A stretch of 64,000 nucleotides of DNA, from assembly GCA_017942165.1 (NCBI GenBank), contig JAGKSB010000007.1, positions 124,001 through 188,000 on the forward strand, read 5' to 3'. Numbering within the stretch: position 1 is the first letter of the stretch; each line of letters opens with the position of its first letter. The stretch is from Rhinopithecimicrobium faecis. Lineage in GTDB: Bacteria; Bacteroidota; Bacteroidia; Sphingobacteriales; Sphingobacteriaceae. A program made the position numbers and the translations under genes. Positions 1 to 9,733 of this stretch are shown here, in pieces. Under the pieces are notes generated by a model. That model worked only from the letters and a program-made list of their open reading frames with translations, made no database searches and was not told the DNA's origin.

Positions 1-472
1 TGTCTCCAACTTCTGTCCCTTTACCAATTAAAACACCCGTACCTACAGTCGTATTGGCACCGATATTTACAAAATCTTCGACAATAGTATTGGAGGCTAT
101 CACGGCATTATTAGCGATAAGCACATGCTTTCCGATTTGAACATCCGGATTTATTGCGGCACCAGGAAAGACAATTGTTCCATCTTCAATTTCCGCACGT
201 CGCGATACATGTGCCCGATGGTGCACTAACGTATCATAGAATTTGTCGCCATTATCCACGACTGTACGTTCACGCAATCCAGCATTCTGCACCGCTACAA
301 AAAAGGTATCTCCATTGTATTCGCCAGCCTCATAGCCTAACTTCACAGGGATATTAAACACCTCCTCGAGCAGTAAGCTCTTATCAATTAAACCACCTAT
401 TGTGAAACCGAGATCTTCGGCAATTTCTATGGCCATCTTAGCGTGGGCCGTAGCTCCGTATATATATAACAT
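1..472 (-). CDS. NeuD/PglD-family sugar O-acyltransferase, 3' part cut by window edge
   Basis: Open frame of 157 codons running off the left edge. The first ~75 residues begin MLYIYGATAHAKMAIEIAED, the small nucleotide-sugar-binding domain of NeuD/PglD-type acetyltransferases. After VHHRAHVSRRAEI (about residue 85) the sequence becomes the imperfect hexapeptide repeat of a left-handed beta helix (IEDGTIVFPGAAI, VQIGKHVLI, IGANTTVGTGVLIGKG). Such enzymes acetylate amino sugars for capsule, O-antigen or glycoprotein glycans; the substrate cannot be read here. It starts 17 bases after the rarA stop on the same strand, so co-transcription with rarA is likely. The ATG at 472 is the only reasonable start. 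The C-terminal coil and stop are outside the window. Confidence 0.8.
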   Translation of the reverse strand, partial: MLYIYGATAHAKMAIEIAEDLGFTIGGLIDKSLLLEEVFNIPVKLGYEAGEYNGDTFFVAVQNAGLRERTVVDNGDKFYDTLVHHRAHVSRRAEIEDGTIVFPGAAINPDVQIGKHVLIANNAVIASNTIVEDFVNIGANTTVGTGVLIGKGTEVGD

Positions 473-489
473 GTTAGTGTTTATTTTTA

Positions 490-1770
490 TTAATATCCGT
501 ATTTCTTACGCCATTTAGCACGTAGGCCTTGTCTTAGTTTATCTTCCGTAGGATTTTCCCCCGGATTGTACAACTTGATGCCTACAAGTAGTTCTGGCAT
601 AAACTCTTGCTCTATAAAATTACCTGGATAGGCATGTGCATACTTATATTCAGCGCCATAGTTTAACTCTTTCATTAATTTGGTGGGCGCATTACGCAGG
701 TGTAAGGGCACCGATAGATCGCCCGTTTTCTTGACTAACGATTGCGCCTGATTAATGGCTTCATAGGAGGCATTGGACTTAGCACTCGCGGCCAAATAAG
801 TGACCGTCTGAGAAAGAATAATGCGTGACTCTGGCCATCCAATAACATTCACTGCCTGAAAGCAGGTATGCGCTAAGAGAAGCGCATTAGGATTGGCATT
901 ACCAATATCTTCGGATGCGAGAATTAATAAGCGACGCGCAATAAAAGAGGGGTCTTCCCCACCTGCAATCATGCGAGCCAACCAATAGACTGCGGCATTG
1001 GGGTCTGAGCCACGAATAGACTTTATAAAAGCTGAAATAATATCATAATGCTGCTCACCAGTCTTATCGTAGATCGCCATATTTTGCTGCACCTGCTTTA
1101 AGACAAAGTCATTTGTAATGGGTAGATGTTGTATTAAGGACGCATTGACCACTAAATCTAGCACATTAAGAAGCTTGCGAGCATCGCCCCCAGAGAGTCT
1201 TAGTAAAGCTTCATATTCCGCGATCTCTAAGCGATGGGTGCGCAGGATTTCATCCTCATGCAAAGCTTTCTGCAGCAGGCTTATTAGCTCATCAGCTGTC
1301 AAGTGCTCCAAGACATAAACCTGACAACGTGACAATAGTGCTGAAATCACCTCGAAGGAAGGATTTTCCGTCGTCGCTCCAATAAGTGTAAATAGGCCAC
1401 GCTCCACAGCTCCCAATAGAGAATCCTGCTGGGATTTTGAAAACCGATGAATCTCATCGATAAATAGAATAGGCTGCTCTTGCTGAAAGTTAATCAGCCG
1501 CTCAGCTTTTTCAATTACCTCACGAATATCCTTTACCCCAGACTGTATCGCTGATAAACTGAAAAAGGGACGATCAAGCTCCTTAGCCATCAGAAAAGCT
1601 AAAGACGTCTTCCCCACTCCCGGAGGGCCCCAAAGAATCATTGAAGGGATATTCTGCTGTTTTATCGCATGATAGAGGACGGCATCGGGCCCCATAAGGT
1701 GCTGTTGTCCCACATAATCCGCTAAGGTATTGGGGCGCATACGCTCTGCTAAAGGAATTCTACTTGCCAT
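490..1770 (-). CDS. rarA: Replication-associated recombination protein A (RarA/MgsA), AAA+ ATPase
   Basis: 426 aa from the ATG at 1770; the frame stays open 17 codons further upstream, but family homology starts at [16 protein letters not shown]. Walker A GPPGVGKT is at residues 48-55, Walker B/DEIH at 105-108 ([16 protein letters not shown]), sensor 1 in [11 protein letters not shown] at ~131-141, followed by the lid and the tetramerisation domain ending ...KWRKKYGY. RarA is a clamp-loader-like ATPase that acts at stalled replication forks and interacts with SSB. A TAnnTTTG box with a TTG 20 bases upstream lies four bases before the chosen ATG, which supports this start and suggests a leaderless transcript. 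The NeuD-like gene follows downstream. Confidence 0.93.
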   Translation of the reverse strand: MASRIPLAERMRPNTLADYVGQQHLMGPDAVLYHAIKQQNIPSMILWGPPGVGKTSLAFLMAKELDRPFFSLSAIQSGVKDIREVIEKAERLINFQQEQPILFIDEIHRFSKSQQDSLLGAVERGLFTLIGATTENPSFEVISALLSRCQVYVLEHLTADELISLLQKALHEDEILRTHRLEIAEYEALLRLSGGDARKLLNVLDLVVNASLIQHLPITNDFVLKQVQQNMAIYDKTGEQHYDIISAFIKSIRGSDPNAAVYWLARMIAGGEDPSFIARRLLILASEDIGNANPNALLLAHTCFQAVNVIGWPESRIILSQTVTYLAASAKSNASYEAINQAQSLVKKTGDLSVPLHLRNAPTKLMKELNYGAEYKYAHAYPGNFIEQEFMPELLVGIKLYNPGENPTEDKLRQGLRAKWRKKYGY

Positions 1771-1774
1771 AACA

Positions 1775-1805
1775 CAAAAATAACGCATTTTATAAGCTGC
1801 AGCAA
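1775..1805 (-). promoter_or_regulatory. Promoter of rarA (Bacteroidota -33/-7 type)
   Basis: On the minus strand TATTTTTG (1782 to 1775) matches TAnnTTTG exactly; a TTG (1805 to 1803) lies 20 bases upstream, at the usual -33 distance. Only four bases (TGTT) separate the -7 box from the rarA ATG, so the start site would fall at or next to the ATG. Confidence 0.55.
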
Positions 1806-1857
1806 CATTTGAATGTAACATTCGTTTATGACAGTAAGACCTTTAAGAGCGAATTAA

Positions 1858-1865
1858 TACCTTTG
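1858..1865 (+). promoter_or_regulatory. -7 promoter box upstream of the TPR gene
   Basis: TACCTTTG, an exact TAnnTTTG match, ends 11 bases before the ATG at 1877. No convincing TTG is seen at -33. Confidence 0.45.
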
Positions 1866-1876
1866 AGAAAATTAGT

Positions 1877-2893
1877 ATGTTTATGACCAAATCTGCGCTG
1901 CTTTTAATAAGTATTATGGGGTTGCTATCCCCACTTTGTAAGGCCCAAAGTAACGCTATAGCAAGCGATCCTTCTGGCGCCATCACAAAATTTAATCCTG
2001 CTTATAAAGGCCCTGGACCCGAAGTTTATTTCCTTCCTGCAGCAAGATCTTTAGAGGAGGTCCTTAGAGATGAATACCAAGCTAAGAAACCATTTTCCGC
2101 TGCAATTACGAAGGAGCTAGCCTTCAACAGCTTTATTTATGACCAAGAAGAAGTGCTCTCAAAACAGGTAACACTGCGCTCAGAAGATACAGACTCCACA
2201 TTAAATAGCGCCCTTATGCTCCTTAAGAAGCGAGAATTTGAGGCTGCTCGCAGCCTGTTAGAGGAAGCAGCAACAGGGCTTACTCATGCGCCGACCTTAC
2301 TTACGATCAAGCAGGTCATAGCGGACTTAAACTATTTTCAAGAAGATTATAAAAATGCAGAACAAGGATATAACGAAGTCATCAACTTAGCCGTTCAGCA
2401 AAAAAATAGGCTCGCACAAGCGCATGCTATGGTGCAACAAGCGCTTATATTAGCGCATTTCCAGCAGTTTATTCCCGCTCAACAACTCATTATTAGACAG
2501 GCTATTCCCCTCTATAATAAAGAGAAAGCATATGCTGAAAAAATTAGCGCCTGGGGGAAATTAGCAGCAATATATCGGATGGATCGGAAATATACGGAGG
2601 CTCAATGGTTTCTTTTACAAGCGCGCGCGCTTGCTCAAACAAAAGATCTGTCGGAAGAATTGGCGGAAATAGAATACATGTTAGCCCTCACAAAATACCA
2701 AGATCAAAGTTTTCAAGTCGCTCAAAGAGAGTTTCTTTCGGCTTATAAATTAGCGGAGCAGGAGGGCAATAAGCTACTGATCTTAGCTATACATGATAAA
2801 CTCGGGGAAGTACAGCTGCAACTCAAGGAATTTCAAGCTGCGGAATTATCGCTAAAGCATTATAATACGCTAAAAAAAAGCCTTTTTAATTAA
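1877..2893 (+). CDS. Secreted tetratricopeptide-repeat protein
   Basis: 338 aa with a cleavable signal peptide (hydrophobic run LLLISIMGLLSPL then CKAQS). ATG codons at 1877 and 1883 are both possible starts. From ~residue 105 the chain is built of TPR-like helical pairs, e.g. ALMLLKKREFEAARSLLEEA, LNYFQEDYKNAEQGYNEVI, IYRMDRKYTEAQWFLLQA and VQLQLKEFQAAELSLKHY. The N-terminal ~80 residues (PAYKGPGPEVYFLPAARS) are not recognised. Probably a periplasmic scaffold or partner-binding protein; no enzymatic motif is visible. It stands alone, divergent from rarA and convergent with the hydrolase at 2958. Its last codons and stop lie inside a terminator palindrome. Confidence 0.8.
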   Translation: MFMTKSALLLISIMGLLSPLCKAQSNAIASDPSGAITKFNPAYKGPGPEVYFLPAARSLEEVLRDEYQAKKPFSAAITKELAFNSFIYDQEEVLSKQVTLRSEDTDSTLNSALMLLKKREFEAARSLLEEAATGLTHAPTLLTIKQVIADLNYFQEDYKNAEQGYNEVINLAVQQKNRLAQAHAMVQQALILAHFQQFIPAQQLIIRQAIPLYNKEKAYAEKISAWGKLAAIYRMDRKYTEAQWFLLQARALAQTKDLSEELAEIEYMLALTKYQDQSFQVAQREFLSAYKLAEQEGNKLLILAIHDKLGEVQLQLKEFQAAELSLKHYNTLKKSLFN

Positions 2894-2907
2894 AAAGGCT
2901 TTTTTTT
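2872..2907. terminator. Bidirectional terminator overlapping the TPR stop codon
   Basis: Perfect 36-base palindrome (A8 GCC TTTTTAA, then its mirror) centred between 2889 and 2890. The stop TAA (2891-2893) is within it. T-runs on both strands suit it to serve both convergent genes. Confidence 0.8.
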
Positions 2908-2957
2908 ATAGAGGCTGATAGCCTATGAATGTTATCACTTACGATAAGGCTTCCCGA

Positions 2958-3698
2958 CTATTGGAATACCTCTGTTAAAAACAATGTAAAATGCTGCCAA
3001 GCACGTTTTGCCATAGGCGCATTATAGTCTTTAGACGCGGGGTTGGTGAATGTATGCTTAGCATTGGCGTATATAATAAACTGCCAATCCGTTTGATACT
3101 GCTTCATCTCTGCCGTAAATGCGGCTACCTCTTCCGCAGGCACATTGGCATCATCCGCACCATGGAGGACTAAAATCTTCGTGTCAAAAGGCCCCGTTTT
3201 ACGGTCTCCTTTAGCGAGACCTCCATGTATAGAAACGACCGCTCTAACGGGGAATTTAGCACGCGCAACTTCTAAAGCCCCAGTCCCACCAAAACAATAG
3301 CCCATGACTACCAACTTATCGGCAGGAGCTCCTTGGGCAATGAATGTTTGAATCGCGGCCATAATACGGCGTTGGTAAGCCTGATAGTCGCTTTTGTAGG
3401 AGGATGCGATCTTCCCTGCCTCTGAGGGCGTTTTCGGGGTGTTGCCCTCCCCATAGATATCCGCAATAAAGGTGAAGTATCCTTCCTGCTGTAATGCTAG
3501 CGCAGCATCCTTCGCCTCTTGGTCTATGCCCATCCAGGCAGGGAGAATCAGTACGGCCCCTAAAGACTTATCAGACACGGTATTTACCATGCCTACAAGA
3601 TTTTGCGTCCCCTCTTTATACTTAACAGTTTTTAACTGGGCATAAATTAGTTGACTAAACAGCAGATATACTGCACTTAAGAGAAATTTTTTCATCAC
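2958..3698 (-). CDS. Dienelactone hydrolase family protein, exported
   Basis: 246 aa with an N-terminal signal peptide (MMKKFLLSAVYLLFSQLIYA, cut before Q21). The alpha/beta-hydrolase fold carries the DLH-type nucleophile Cys135 in GYCFGG, an acid at Asp183 in HGADDANVP and His215 in AKHTF, the complete Cys-Asp-His triad. Family members hydrolyse dienelactones or other esters and lactones; a periplasmic esterase role is the safest reading, with unknown substrate. No operon partner: the flanks are the convergent TPR gene and the divergent protease. Start ATG at 3698; the next codon is also ATG. Confidence 0.85.
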   Translation of the reverse strand: MMKKFLLSAVYLLFSQLIYAQLKTVKYKEGTQNLVGMVNTVSDKSLGAVLILPAWMGIDQEAKDAALALQQEGYFTFIADIYGEGNTPKTPSEAGKIASSYKSDYQAYQRRIMAAIQTFIAQGAPADKLVVMGYCFGGTGALEVARAKFPVRAVVSIHGGLAKGDRKTGPFDTKILVLHGADDANVPAEEVAAFTAEMKQYQTDWQFIIYANAKHTFTNPASKDYNAPMAKRAWQHFTLFLTEVFQ

Positions 3699-3896
3699 AA
3701 TTTTATTACAAGATAATGATTTTTTTTATTTTCATATGATATGGATAACAAGTTAATTTGCTACCTTAATACCTCAATTAAAATTTCACCTTTCGCATGC
3801 ATAATCCTTGTATTTTGATTATTTTTAGCCCAAAGGAAAGTCGTCAATTTATATTTTGAGAAATAACTAAAAATGAACGTTAAAAGTTTACAATAT

Positions 3897-6098
3897 ATGT
3901 TTAAAAAGCTCGTATTTGCCCTGTCAATAATATCAGTCGTAGCCTGTGGAGCAAAACCACGTGCAGATTTATCTGACAATTTAGATGGTTTAAAGCCTAC
4001 TACACAGCATGAAATTATTGCCAAGGAAGTTGCTGGCTTACTAGAAAATGTAGCCTATAAGAAGGTTGCTATGTCCGATTCTCTTTCGAATATCGTATTT
4101 AATAACTTAATAAAATCCTTAGATCAAGGAAAGAATTACTTTCTACAATCCGATATTGATGAGTTTGAAAAATTCAGAAATACCATCTCTCAAGATTTTA
4201 GAAATGGGGATTTATCAGCGCCTTTTTACATTTATAACCGCTATATTGAGCGTTATAGAACACGATTGACTTATGCGATCTCGCAGTTAGATACCAAGCA
4301 TGATTTCGCTAAGAAGGAATTCTATACCCCTTCGCGGGAGAAATTAGACTGGTTTAAGTCCGAAGAAGAAGCAAATAACCAATGGCGACAAAAGGTTAAA
4401 TATGAGATCTTAAACTTAAAGCTTACGACGACAGTAGATTCCGCAGAATCAAAATTACTTAATCCCAATGATCCCGAAACACCATCGCTAGATGCTGCCA
4501 AAGATACGACAGGAAATAAAAGTATTGAGACCCTCAAGAAACGCTATAAAAATCTGTTAAGTCAGGAAACGAAGTTAAACGCTAATGATGTATTTCAGCT
4601 TGTGATGACCTCATTAACGGATGCTGTAGACCCACATACGTCCTACTTCAATCCTTCCTTTGCGCAAGCATTCAATGAAGGCATGGCTAATACCTTCGAG
4701 GGCATTGGTGCCCGTTTAATGGTCGACAATGAGGTGGTAAAAATTATGGAAGTAATCCCTGGAGGACCTATTTTCAAGGATAAATCCATCCATATTGACG
4801 ATAAGATTATCGGCGTCGCACAGGGCGAAAAAGGGGAATTTGAAGATATCATCGGCTGGCGCATTGATGCCGCTGTAGCGAAGATCAAAGGCCCTAAAGG
4901 AACTGTCGTGCGTTTGAAAATTATCCCTGCAGGACAAGATTTAACCGCTCACCCACGTATTGTATCGTTGACACGTGAGAAAATTGTTGTCGAAGAGGAG
5001 TCTGCGAAAAAGGAAATAAAAACCGTTAAAGGGGCTGATGGAAAGAATCTTAAAGTAGGTATCATCACCATCCCTAAATTCTATATAGACTTTGATGCTT
5101 ACCGCAAACGTGATCCAAACTACAAAAGTACAACACGTGACGTACGCTTAATCTTAGATACGTTAAAACAAGAAAAAGTAGATGCCGTATTAATAGATTT
5201 ACGATTTAATGGCGGTGGTTCGCTGCAAGAATCTATTGAATTGACTGGATTATTTATCGATAAAGGGCCTGTCGTACAGGTGCGCGACGTACAAAATCGT
5301 ATTGAAGTAGATCAAGATGAAGATGCGGGTGTTTCTTGGAGTGGCCCAATGGGGGTTATTATCAATAGATTCTCAGCTTCAGCTTCAGAAATTTTTGCTG
5401 GTGCCATTCAAGATTACGGTCGTGGCATTGTATTAGGCTCGCAAACATACGGAAAAGGTACGGTGCAATCTGCCGTAGATATGTCGCGTATTATTAGCCC
5501 TACAAGCCGCCTATTGCTAAAAGCACAAGGTGCTAAGGATGATACGGTACCTACAGGGGCACCAGAGTTTGGACAGATTAATATTACCCTCGGTAAATTC
5601 TACCGTATTACAGGATCGAGCACCCAGCATAAAGGTGTAAGCCCTGATATCGCTTTTCCAACACAATACTCGGCCGAAAAATTCGGCGAGAGCTCAGAAC
5701 CTGCAGCCTTACCGTGGGATCAGATTAAATCAAGTAATTTCACGAAAATTGCCGACTTGACAACGATCACAAAATCTTTAACTGCCATGCATGAAGCGCG
5801 CATGAAGAAGTCTCAAGAATACTTATTCTTACTAGAGGATATTAAGACATTCGAAGAGAAAAGAGAAGAAATCACGAAAGTGCCGATTCAAATTGAAGAG
5901 CTGAAAGCGGAGCGTGAGGATAATAAAGCGAAGAATCGCAAACGCGTAAATGAAATGTTAAAAAGCCGTAACCTGCCACTTTGGTTAGAAGGTAAGCCGC
6001 AGCCGAAGTTAGATTTCGACTTTGTGAAAGATGAATCTATCCAGGTAATGGGCGACTATATTAATCTTAGTAAAAAGATTCAGCTAGCAAAAAAATAA
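3897..6098 (+). CDS. Tail-specific (C-terminal processing) protease, S41 family lipoprotein
   Basis: 733 aa from the ATG at 3897 (an in-frame ATG at 3873 would add eight residues ahead of the signal peptide). MFKKLVFALSIISVVAC gives a lipobox (SVVAC), so it is probably a membrane-anchored periplasmic lipoprotein. After a helical N-terminal domain (~30-240) come a PDZ domain (~260-350, GIGARLMV...IPGGP) and the S41 catalytic domain. Counting from this start, the Ser-Lys dyad is Ser495 in RFSASASEIF and Lys520 in TYGKGTVQ, 25 residues apart as in Prc/CtpA. The charged C-terminal ~150 residues match the Prc C-terminal domain. Prc-type enzymes trim or degrade periplasmic proteins and modulate peptidoglycan enzymes. 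Gene is monocistronic. Confidence 0.92.
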   Translation: MFKKLVFALSIISVVACGAKPRADLSDNLDGLKPTTQHEIIAKEVAGLLENVAYKKVAMSDSLSNIVFNNLIKSLDQGKNYFLQSDIDEFEKFRNTISQDFRNGDLSAPFYIYNRYIERYRTRLTYAISQLDTKHDFAKKEFYTPSREKLDWFKSEEEANNQWRQKVKYEILNLKLTTTVDSAESKLLNPNDPETPSLDAAKDTTGNKSIETLKKRYKNLLSQETKLNANDVFQLVMTSLTDAVDPHTSYFNPSFAQAFNEGMANTFEGIGARLMVDNEVVKIMEVIPGGPIFKDKSIHIDDKIIGVAQGEKGEFEDIIGWRIDAAVAKIKGPKGTVVRLKIIPAGQDLTAHPRIVSLTREKIVVEEESAKKEIKTVKGADGKNLKVGIITIPKFYIDFDAYRKRDPNYKSTTRDVRLILDTLKQEKVDAVLIDLRFNGGGSLQESIELTGLFIDKGPVVQVRDVQNRIEVDQDEDAGVSWSGPMGVIINRFSASASEIFAGAIQDYGRGIVLGSQTYGKGTVQSAVDMSRIISPTSRLLLKAQGAKDDTVPTGAPEFGQINITLGKFYRITGSSTQHKGVSPDIAFPTQYSAEKFGESSEPAALPWDQIKSSNFTKIADLTTITKSLTAMHEARMKKSQEYLFLLEDIKTFEEKREEITKVPIQIEELKAEREDNKAKNRKRVNEMLKSRNLPLWLEGKPQPKLDFDFVKDESIQVMGDYINLSKKIQLAKK

Positions 6099-6108
6099 TA
6101 GTAAGAGC

Positions 6109-6135
6109 AGCGGTAACTTACAAAGTGTTGCCGCT
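6109..6135 (+). other. Stem-loop in the 3' UTR of the S41 protease gene
   Basis: AGCGGTAAC (6109-6117) pairs with GTTGCCGCT (6127-6135), nine pairs with one G-U and a nine-base loop. No T-run follows, so it is not itself a terminator; the real one is at 6149-6182. Possibly an mRNA 3'-end stabiliser. Confidence 0.5.
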
Positions 6136-6148
6136 ACTTTCAGCACAT

Positions 6149-6182
6149 AAAAAAAGGTCTTTCCAGTGGAAAGACCTTTTTT
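6149..6182. terminator. Bidirectional terminator between protease gene and pgi
   Basis: A-run, GGTCTTTCC, loop AGT, GGAAAGACC, T-run. T-tracts on both strands serve the convergent genes. Confidence 0.85.
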
Positions 6183-6188
6183 ATTATA

Positions 6189-7850
<1,662 letters not shown>

Positions 7851-7855
7851 TTATT

Positions 7856-7863
7856 CAAATATA
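7856..7863 (-). promoter_or_regulatory. -7 promoter box of pgi
   Basis: TATATTTG on the minus strand, exact TAnnTTTG match, 14 bases before the ATG. No clear -33 TTG. Confidence 0.45.
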
Positions 7864-7893
7864 AGATTATTACGCTACCTTTTTTGAAATTAG

Positions 7894-7901
7894 TATCTTT
7901 G
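7894..7901 (+). promoter_or_regulatory. -7 promoter box of prfB
   Basis: TATCTTTG, exact TAnnTTTG match, followed by TTTT and the ATG at 7906. If used, the mRNA starts at or beside the start codon. No TTG at the -33 position. Confidence 0.45.
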
Positions 7902-7905
7902 TTTT

Positions 7906-8992
7906 ATGACCAAAGAACAGATTCAAGACTTGAGAGATCGAACCGCATCTCTGAGGAGGCATCTTTGACATTGATGTCAAAAGATCCGAAATAGAACACG
8001 AAACAGCTTTAACCCTTCAACCCGACTTTTGGGATGATTCCAAAGCTGCAGAGCGCGTGTTACACGCCATAAAAAGCAAGAAAGTCTTCACCGATCAGTT
8101 CGATACGGTCGTAAATAGTATTGAAGATTTACAGGTATTGCTAGAGTTTTTTCAATCGGGTGATGCCAGTGAGCAGGAGCTTGAAGAGCAATACCAATTA
8201 GCCCTTTCCTTGGTGGGTGATTTAGAGTTTAAGAATATGCTGAGCCAGGAGGAAGATCAATTAGATGGTATCTTACAGATCACCGCAGGAGCTGGAGGTA
8301 CAGAATCCTGTGATTGGGCGGCGATGTTAATGCGTATGTATATTATGTGGGGCGAGAAGAATGGCTTTAAAGTGACCGAGCAAGATTCCCAAGAAGGAGA
8401 CGTTACTGGCGTTAAAACCGTCACATTGCAGTTTTCCGGAGATTTTGCCTACGGATATTTAAAAGGAGAAAATGGGGTTCATCGTCTAGTGCGTATCTCC
8501 CCTTTCGACTCCAATGCCAAAAGACATACTTCCTTTGCCTCTGTATATGTGTATCCATTGATTGATAATAATATTGAAATAGATGTCAAAGACTCAGAAA
8601 TAGAATGGGATACCTTCCGTTCTGGAGGTGCTGGTGGGCAAAATGTGAATAAAGTGGAGACGGCAGTACGCCTACACCATAAGCCCACAGGTATTATTAT
8701 TAAGAATCAAGAAACACGCTCGCAGCTTCAAAATAAGGAAAATGCCATGCGCCTTTTAAAATCACAACTTTATGAAATTGAAATGCGCAAACGCCAAGAA
8801 GCTACTGCTGCAGTCGAAGGAAATAAAAAGAAGATTGAATGGGGTTCACAGATTCGTAACTATGTACTTCATCCATATAAACTAGTGAAAGATTTGCGCA
8901 CCTCGCATGAAACGTCGAATACACAAGCCGTCTTAGATGGGGATATCGACGATTTCTTAAAATCTTACCTGATGGAGTTTGGAAAGAATTAA
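7906..8992 (+). CDS. prfB: Peptide chain release factor 2, made by programmed +1 frameshift
   Basis: Join 7906-7965 and 7967-8992 (361 aa). The zero frame reads 20 codons from ATG 7906 to CTT followed by an in-frame TGA (7966-7968); skipping T7966 continues as GAC in the +1 frame. The slippery site AGG AGG CAT CTT TGA C matches the classical RF2 site in layout, with AGGAGG (7954-7959) as the internal Shine-Dalgarno stimulator and TGAC as the weak stop. The product has the RF2 anticodon-like SPF at residues 198-200 (recognises UGA/UAA) and GGQ at 243-245 for peptidyl-tRNA hydrolysis. RF2 scarcity promotes slippage, an autoregulatory loop. A gene caller sees only 8057-8992 from a GTG. Confidence 0.96.
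7954..7969 (+). promoter_or_regulatory. RF2 programmed frameshift site
   Basis: AGGAGGCATCTTTGAC: SD-like hexamer, three-base spacer codon CAT, slippery CTT, stop TGA followed by C. Ribosomes slip from CTT to TTT and continue in the +1 frame. Confidence 0.95.
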
Positions 8993-9043
8993 TTCCGACC
9001 TACAAAAAACGGAAAAGCGTTTCTAAAGCCCAAAAGCGTCCCT

Positions 9044-9086
9044 AAAAAAAGCCCCAAAGAGTGTTTAACTTCTTGGGGCTTTTTTG
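9044..9086. terminator. Bidirectional terminator between prfB and dcd
   Basis: A-run, GCCCCAA...TTGGGGC, T-run, loop of about a dozen bases. Located between convergent genes. Confidence 0.8.
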
Positions 9087-9093
9087 GTAGATA

Positions 9094-9630
9094 TTAAAAT
9101 TGATTTTTCCACATCATACTTTCAACAGGACGTGTGGTCTTATTATTATATTTTGCGTTTCCTTTGGTATTGTATAGAACTTCTATCTCCCCTTCTACAG
9201 CGAAGTAGATTAACTGGCCAATAGGCATCCCTGCGTAAATGCGCACAGGCTGTGTCGCAGAAATCTCTAAAGTCCATGTATTACAAAAACCTACATCCCC
9301 CTTACCCGCAGTCGCATGAATGTCGATGCCCAAGCGTCCCGTAGAAGATTTACCTTCTAAAAAAGGAACATGCTTATGTGTTTCCGTATATTCTAAGGTT
9401 ACCCCTAAGTAAAGCGTATTCGGCTCTAATACAAATCCCTCTTCAGGAATAATAAAATGGTCAATTTCATTATGCTCCTTAGCGTCTAATACCCGATTGC
9501 GGTAAGTAGCTAAATGCTTGCCCAAATGAACATCATAGGAGTTTGTTCCCAAAAATTTACGGTCGTAAGGTTCAATAACAATAGATCCTGAGGCTATTTC
9601 TTCAAGTATACGTTTATCTGATAAGATCAT
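9094..9630 (-). CDS. dcd: dCTP deaminase
   Basis: 178 aa, typical length for the homotrimeric dUTPase-fold enzyme that deaminates dCTP to dUTP in dTMP synthesis. Visible: N-terminal SYDVHLGKHLATY, the GKSSTGRLGIDIHATAG nucleotide-binding stretch and NTWTLEIS with the catalytic Glu. The C-terminal tail KYNNKTTRPVES resembles the lid that closes over the nucleotide. Whether it is mono- or bifunctional (DCD-DUT) is not decided. Monocistronic; divergent from the phosphopantetheinyl transferase. Confidence 0.92.
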   Translation of the reverse strand: MILSDKRILEEIASGSIVIEPYDRKFLGTNSYDVHLGKHLATYRNRVLDAKEHNEIDHFIIPEEGFVLEPNTLYLGVTLEYTETHKHVPFLEGKSSTGRLGIDIHATAGKGDVGFCNTWTLEISATQPVRIYAGMPIGQLIYFAVEGEIEVLYNTKGNAKYNNKTTRPVESMMWKNQF

Positions 9631-9680
9631 GTTTAATATTTTGCTAGGTTTTAGACTATTAATTAGGGCTACCTATTTTT

Positions 9681-9688
9681 CAAAAATA
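9681..9688 (-). promoter_or_regulatory. -7 promoter box of dcd
   Basis: TATTTTTG on the minus strand, 50 bases upstream of the ATG at 9630; exact TAnnTTTG match. Confidence 0.4.
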
Positions 9689-9722
9689 CAACTATTTCCT
9701 ACATTATTAATTATTTCTTAGC

Positions 9723-9730
9723 TATTTTTG
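9723..9730 (+). promoter_or_regulatory. -7 promoter box of the phosphopantetheinyl transferase gene
   Basis: TATTTTTG followed by ATT and the ATG at 9734, spacing 3. Exact consensus match but no -33 TTG; if real, the transcript would be leaderless. Confidence 0.4.
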
Positions 9731-9733
9731 ATT

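Noticed and set aside
154..357. Plus-strand ORF of 67 codons
   Set aside because: It lies antisense to the NeuD/PglD-like acyltransferase, whose hexapeptide repeats clearly identify the coding strand.
3761..4024. Minus-strand ORF of 87 codons upstream of and within the S41 protease gene
   Set aside because: Overlaps the protease signal peptide coding region in antisense and shows no domain or hydrophobic pattern of its own.
8057..8992. prfB as a GTG-started 311-aa gene
   Set aside because: That start would remove the N-terminal domain; the frameshift site at 7954-7969 joins it to the ATG at 7906.
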